Assembly: GCA_016303065.1 (NCBI GenBank)
Contig: JAEDMJ010000065.1
Span: forward strand, 1 to 8,616
Origin: Clostridiales bacterium
GTDB lineage: Bacteria > Bacillota > Clostridia > Oscillospirales > QAMX01
Length of the DNA stretch: 8,616 nucleotides
Direction of reading: 5' to 3'
Shown: positions 5,610 to 8,616 of the stretch, piece by piece
Position numbering within the stretch: position 1 is the first letter of the stretch
How the letters are laid out: every line of letters begins with the position of its first letter
Made by a program: the position numbers and the translations under genes
The notes under the pieces: generated by a model
Told to the model about the DNA's origin: nothing
The model's database searches: none
The model's input: only the letters and a program-made list of their open reading frames with translations

Positions 5610-5637
5610 TTATACTTGCCTTCCTTCGGAAAGTCAA
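5609..5637 (-). promoter_or_regulatory. Sigma-A-type promoter of serC-serA
   Basis: On the minus strand, TTGACT (5632-5637) and TATAAT (5609-5614) are 17 bp apart. The predicted start near 5602 gives a leader of about 33 nt carrying the GGAGG site. This leader is too short for a T-box or riboswitch, so any control should act at initiation. Confidence 0.87.
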
Positions 5638-5688
5638 CTTTTTTAGTGTCAATCTTGCGGGCTGTTTTTCCGGTTTTGTTATTGCATC

Positions 5689-5718
5689 TTGCCAAAGCAG
5701 AAGCTTCCGTGATATAAT
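5689..5718 (+). promoter_or_regulatory. Extended -10 promoter of the hydrolase-M42 gene set
   Basis: TTGCCA (5689-5694) and TATAAT (5713-5718) have an 18-bp spacer, and TGA directly before TATAAT makes an extended -10. It points away from the serC promoter. The predicted start near 5725 leaves a leader of about 30 nt before the ATG at 5755. Confidence 0.82.
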
Positions 5719-5754
5719 ATTTCAAATACAAACGACTGAGAGGACGGCAAAGCG

Positions 5755-6474
5755 ATGAAAATCAGGGCCATGACTTTCAATATCCAGCATACGGTGGACT
5801 TTATGAACGGCAGCCTCAATCCCGAGCTTATGGCGAACACAATCCGCGCCTTCAACCCGGATTTCTGCGTACTGAACGAGGTTTACGGGCACCAGGACGG
5901 CGCCCGGGTCGTCTTTGAAGACCAGGCGAAGCTTATCGCCGAGCTTGCCGGAATGCCGTTTTTCGCATTCCGTCCCGCAACCATAGTCGACGGAAGCCCC
6001 TATGGCAACGCAATCGTGGCCAGGCGCCCCATGGAGTCGTGCAGAACGGTCATGATCCCCGATCCCCTCGTGAGAGACGATCCCAACGCCGCTTACGAGA
6101 CCCGCTGCATCATTGCGGCGGACTTCGGGAAATACGCCGTCCTCGGTTCCCACTTCGGTCTTTCCCTTCCGGAAAAGGAGCTGGCGGTAAAAACGGTGCT
6201 CACTGTCCTTGAAAGCACGGAAAAGCCCGTCATCCTCTGCGGAGATTTCAACATGACGCCGGACGACGGTCTCCTTGCGCCGATATTTTCTCGGCTCCGG
6301 GACACGGCGTCCGTCATGACCGAAAAAAAGCTCTCTTTCCCCTCCGACCGTCCGCGGATGAAGATAGACTATATCTTCGCCTCGGGAGAATTCGAAATCC
6401 TCTGCGCCGATATCCCGCCCGTCATCGCCTCCGACCACAGGCCCCACATCGCCGACTTGGTCCTTCCCGACTGA
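5755..6474 (+). CDS. Endonuclease/exonuclease/phosphatase-family metal-dependent hydrolase
   Basis: A 239-aa protein of the EEP (DNase I-like) fold with its full active-site set. N9 lies in MTFNIQ and E42 in LNEV binds the metal. H133 is in GSHFGLS, D164 and N166 in GDFNMTP, D205 in KIDYIF, and D227-H228 in ASDHRP. The family cleaves phosphodiester or phosphomonoester bonds in substrates from abasic DNA to sphingomyelin and inositol phosphates. This compact form lacks features that would single out exonuclease III, so the substrate is unknown. No signal peptide is visible, so it is probably cytoplasmic. GAGAGGA at 5738-5744 serves the ATG. It is first in a gene set with two M42 peptidases (33-bp gap, no terminator), but that context does not reveal its job. 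The family call is secure; the function is open. Confidence 0.9.
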   Translation: MKIRAMTFNIQHTVDFMNGSLNPELMANTIRAFNPDFCVLNEVYGHQDGARVVFEDQAKLIAELAGMPFFAFRPATIVDGSPYGNAIVARRPMESCRTVMIPDPLVRDDPNAAYETRCIIAADFGKYAVLGSHFGLSLPEKELAVKTVLTVLESTEKPVILCGDFNMTPDDGLLAPIFSRLRDTASVMTEKKLSFPSDRPRMKIDYIFASGEFEILCADIPPVIASDHRPHIADLVLPD

Positions 6475-6507
6475 GAATTGAAATAAAGAGAAAGGAACAT
6501 ATAAAAA

Positions 6508-7542
6508 ATGGAAGCTGAGTCTTTTTTCGCCCTGGCAAATCTTCCCGGCCCGTCAGGCTCTGAAAAAGCGGTTACGGATTTTGTCATCAAAAACTATTCC
6601 CACCTTTTCGACGAATTCCGCACCGACGCACTGGGGAACTTCATCGGGATCCTGCGTTCCGGACGCGAAAACGCCCCGCTTTTGATGATAGACGCCCACT
6701 GCGACGAGGTTGGGCTCATAATCACTTCCGTCACCGGCGAAGGCTTTCTGAAGTTTAACGCCCTGGGTTCTCCCGACGTCAGAACCCTGATAAACGCCGA
6801 GGTCACTGTTCTGGGCCGCGAAAACCTGCCCGGCATAGTGTGCACGCTCCCGCCCCACCTCCAGACCGCCGCCGAAATGGAGACCTATCCGAAGCTTACC
6901 GACCTCTCCATAGACATCGGTATGTCCTCCGAAGAAGCAGAAAAGCTTGTTTCCCCCGGGGACTGCGCCGTTTTGGCCGCAAAAGGCTTCAGCCTTTTGA
7001 ACGGCCGCCTTGCAGGCAAGGCCTTCGACAACCGCCTCTGCCTCCGGGCCGCCCTGGCCGCCGTTGAGGCCGTGTCGGGTGAAAAGCTTGATTTCGACAT
7101 CGCCCTCGCCCTTACCGTCTGCGAGGAGACCGGCTGCGTGGGAGCCGGGCCCGCCGCGTTCAGCCTTTCCCCGGACGCCTGCATCGTTCTTGACGTGACA
7201 TTCGGAAGCCAGCCCGACGCCCCCGGGGAGGCGACCTTTGACCTCGGCTCGGGAGTTACGCTTTGCGTCGGGCCTTTCACGGACCGAACCCTCACGGACA
7301 GACTCTTTGACCTCGCCGGAGAGCTGGAGATCGGATGCTCCCCCGAAGTCTACGGCACAAGCACCGGAACAAACGCCACTCCGGTTCAGATAACCCGCTG
7401 CGGAATCCCCACCGCCGTGATCTCAGTTCCCATAAGAAATATGCACACTCCGGTCGAGGTCTGCGACCCGTCCGACTCCGACGCCGCAGTGAAACTGCTT
7501 TCCGAATTTATACGCCGCACGAAGGGAGACGACCTCAGATGA
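6508..7542 (+). CDS. M42-family metallo-aminopeptidase, paralogue 1
   Basis: A 344-aa peptidase of family M42 (glutamyl/TET aminopeptidase group). These cytoplasmic di-metal enzymes assemble as dodecameric tetrahedra and trim N-terminal residues from short peptides. The expected residues are all present: H64 in DAHCDEVG, bridging D174 in GKAFDNR, general base E206 and ligand E207 in CEETG, D229 in VLDVTFG, and H313 in NMHTPVE. The length is typical. Residues about 70-165 form the PDZ-like dimerisation insert. AAAGGA at 6491-6496 precedes the ATG. It follows the EEP hydrolase by 33 bp and its stop overlaps the next start as ATGA, so it is translationally coupled to the second paralogue. Older annotations call such proteins endoglucanase or cellulase M, which is misleading. 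Residue specificity cannot be read from the sequence. Confidence 0.94.
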   Translation: MEAESFFALANLPGPSGSEKAVTDFVIKNYSHLFDEFRTDALGNFIGILRSGRENAPLLMIDAHCDEVGLIITSVTGEGFLKFNALGSPDVRTLINAEVTVLGRENLPGIVCTLPPHLQTAAEMETYPKLTDLSIDIGMSSEEAEKLVSPGDCAVLAAKGFSLLNGRLAGKAFDNRLCLRAALAAVEAVSGEKLDFDIALALTVCEETGCVGAGPAAFSLSPDACIVLDVTFGSQPDAPGEATFDLGSGVTLCVGPFTDRTLTDRLFDLAGELEIGCSPEVYGTSTGTNATPVQITRCGIPTAVISVPIRNMHTPVEVCDPSDSDAAVKLLSEFIRRTKGDDLR

Positions 7543-8558
7543 AAAAACTCATCGAACTTTTGACTGAGCTCTGCTCAATAGACGGGGTGTCCGGGGACGA
7601 GGGGCGCGTCGCAGAGTACATCCGCGACACGCTTTCCCCCGCCGGAATCGAAGTCCGCGTGGACAGGCTCGGAAACGCGGCTGTCTTCAGACAGGGAAAG
7701 GACCACAGCGTCACGCGCATGATCGACGCCCACATGGACGAGGTCGGCTTCATTGTCACGTCCGTGACCTCGGAAGGATATCTGAAGCTTGCCCCCGTCG
7801 GCGGCTTTGACTCCCGGATCGTCCCCGGAAAGAAAATACGCGTCAGGGGCAAAAAAGGCGTTATTCCGGGCGTTGTCGGCATCTGTCCCGTCCACCTTTC
7901 CAAGGGCTCCGACAAGGCTGTCAAAGTTCCGGAGCTTTTTGCGGATATAGGCGCACGTTCTGCCGACGAGGCCAAAAAATATGTTTCTCCCGGCTGTTTC
8001 GCCGCTTTTGACACAGCGCCGTCTCTTTTTGGAAACGGTTACTTCAAATCGAAGGCCATCGACGACAGAATCGGCTGCGCCGTCATGCTCCGCCACCTCC
8101 TCTCCGGAATCGAACTTTCCCACGACACCGTGTTTTCATTTTCCACCCGCGAAGAAGTCGGCGGCGCCGGCGTAAAGGGCGCGTGCTTCTCTGCCGACCC
8201 GGCACAGGCGCTTATTCTTGAGGGAACTACCGCGGCGGATATTCCCGGCGTTTCCGGCGACAAGCGCGTCTGTCTCCAGAACGGCGGCGTCGTCATCAAC
8301 ATCAAGGACTCTGCTATCTACAACGCCGAAATGACCGAAAAGCTCCGCGCCCTTGCAACCGAAAACAAAATCCCCTGGCAGTCAAAGCGCATCATCTCCG
8401 GCGGAACAAACGCAAAAAGCATAATCCCCAGCCGCGCGGGGATCGCCTGCGCAGGACTCAGCGTCCCGGCGCGCTATATCCACGCCCCTTCTTCGACGGC
8501 CGCCCTTGCCGACTGCGAAGCAATGCTCAGGCTCTCCGCCCTCTGGCTTGAAAACTGA
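7539..8558 (+). CDS. M42-family metallo-aminopeptidase, paralogue 2
   Basis: A 339-aa second member of family M42, clearly diverged from its neighbour. Metal and catalytic residues line up: H65 in DAHMDEVG, D175 in KAIDDRIG, general base E205 and ligand E206 in REEVG, and H315 in RYIHAPSS. The fifth position carries E228 (ILEGTTAAD) where paralogue 1 has Asp; Asp or Glu is tolerated there in the superfamily. I chose ATG at 7539 because it overlaps the upstream stop as ATGA, AAGGGAGA lies at 7522-7529, and residue 1 matches the family N-terminus. The frame is open 68 codons further upstream, but only inside paralogue 1. Paired M42 proteins can form mixed complexes in some archaea; that would be inference here. 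There is no clear terminator in the 58 bp before the window ends. Confidence 0.94.
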   Translation: MKKLIELLTELCSIDGVSGDEGRVAEYIRDTLSPAGIEVRVDRLGNAAVFRQGKDHSVTRMIDAHMDEVGFIVTSVTSEGYLKLAPVGGFDSRIVPGKKIRVRGKKGVIPGVVGICPVHLSKGSDKAVKVPELFADIGARSADEAKKYVSPGCFAAFDTAPSLFGNGYFKSKAIDDRIGCAVMLRHLLSGIELSHDTVFSFSTREEVGGAGVKGACFSADPAQALILEGTTAADIPGVSGDKRVCLQNGGVVINIKDSAIYNAEMTEKLRALATENKIPWQSKRIISGGTNAKSIIPSRAGIACAGLSVPARYIHAPSSTAALADCEAMLRLSALWLEN

Positions 8559-8591
8559 CGGAGTCTTTTCGCAAAAAGCTTCAAAAGGGTA

Positions 8592-8616
8592 TTGACAAAA
8601 CGAAATAATATGATAT
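8592..8616 (+). promoter_or_regulatory. Probable promoter of the next gene, cut by the window edge
   Basis: TTGACA (8592-8597) is followed 16 bp later by TAT (8614-8616) preceded by TGA. This resembles the TGATATAAT seen at 5710-5718. If completed outside the window, it would be an extended -10 promoter for a separate downstream plus-strand unit. Confidence 0.5.

Noticed and set aside
5570..5660. T-box or riboswitch before serC-serA
   Set aside because: The predicted leader is only about 33 nt, with no room for specifier, antiterminator or aptamer structures.
5570..5731. N-terminal extension of serC by 54 codons
   Set aside because: The extension covers the promoter and leader. GGAGG and the family-typical N-terminus support ATG at 5569.
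5722..6447. 241-codon open frame antisense to the EEP hydrolase
   Set aside because: It is the complement of a gene with a full set of EEP active-site motifs, and the antisense product resembles nothing.
7335..7538. N-terminal extension of M42 paralogue 2 by 68 codons
   Set aside because: It lies inside paralogue 1 in another frame. The ATGA overlap and ribosome binding site support 7539.
1..8616. Mobile element, phage, CRISPR array or defence system
   Set aside because: There are no transposase, integrase or Cas-like proteins, no regularly spaced repeats, and no tRNA-end duplications that would mark an attachment site. All the genes are housekeeping in type.

Overview
The window reads as ordinary chromosomal housekeeping DNA from a Gram-positive bacterium, most likely a moderately GC-rich member of the Clostridia. 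This is an inference from several signs: strong AGGAGG-type ribosome binding sites, near-perfect TTGACA-17-TATAAT promoters, intrinsic terminators with long T tracts, a TTG start on typA, a short ACT-type SerA, and a tandem pair of M42 aminopeptidases. I see no phage, transposon, CRISPR or defence genes, and nothing that amounts to a new biological system.

Left part (1-933): four tRNA genes in three units. On the minus strand, tRNA-Val(UAC) and tRNA-Asp(GUC, cut by the window edge) form one unit. A CAU-anticodon tRNA forms a second minus-strand unit with its own terminator. tRNA-Leu(GAG) lies on the plus strand. Each unit has its own near-consensus promoter with exactly 17 bp between the boxes. 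A pyrimidine-rich non-coding stretch of about 300 bp with A/T tracts and short repeats separates the divergent units. None of the three complete tRNAs encodes its CCA end. Two of them carry odd bases: C at position 55 of tRNA-Val, and a C7-A66 mismatch in the CAU tRNA.

Middle part (987-5569): typA/bipA (ribosome-associated GTPase) is followed after 32 bp by a small FmdB-type zinc-ribbon gene. This pair converges on a minus-strand serC-serA operon, which encodes two of the three steps of phosphoserine-pathway serine synthesis. The convergent ends share a cluster of hairpins, including a strong bidirectional terminator. serC has its own promoter, and serA follows it by 16 bp.

Right part (5689-8616): divergent from serC, an extended -10 promoter drives a plus-strand gene set. 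It consists of an endonuclease/exonuclease/phosphatase-fold hydrolase, then two M42 metallo-aminopeptidase paralogues whose reading frames overlap as ATGA. The window ends inside what looks like the promoter of the next gene.

Functionally the window combines translation (tRNAs, TypA), amino-acid synthesis (SerC, SerA) and peptide turnover (two M42 peptidases). The hydrolase's substrate cannot be told from the sequence.
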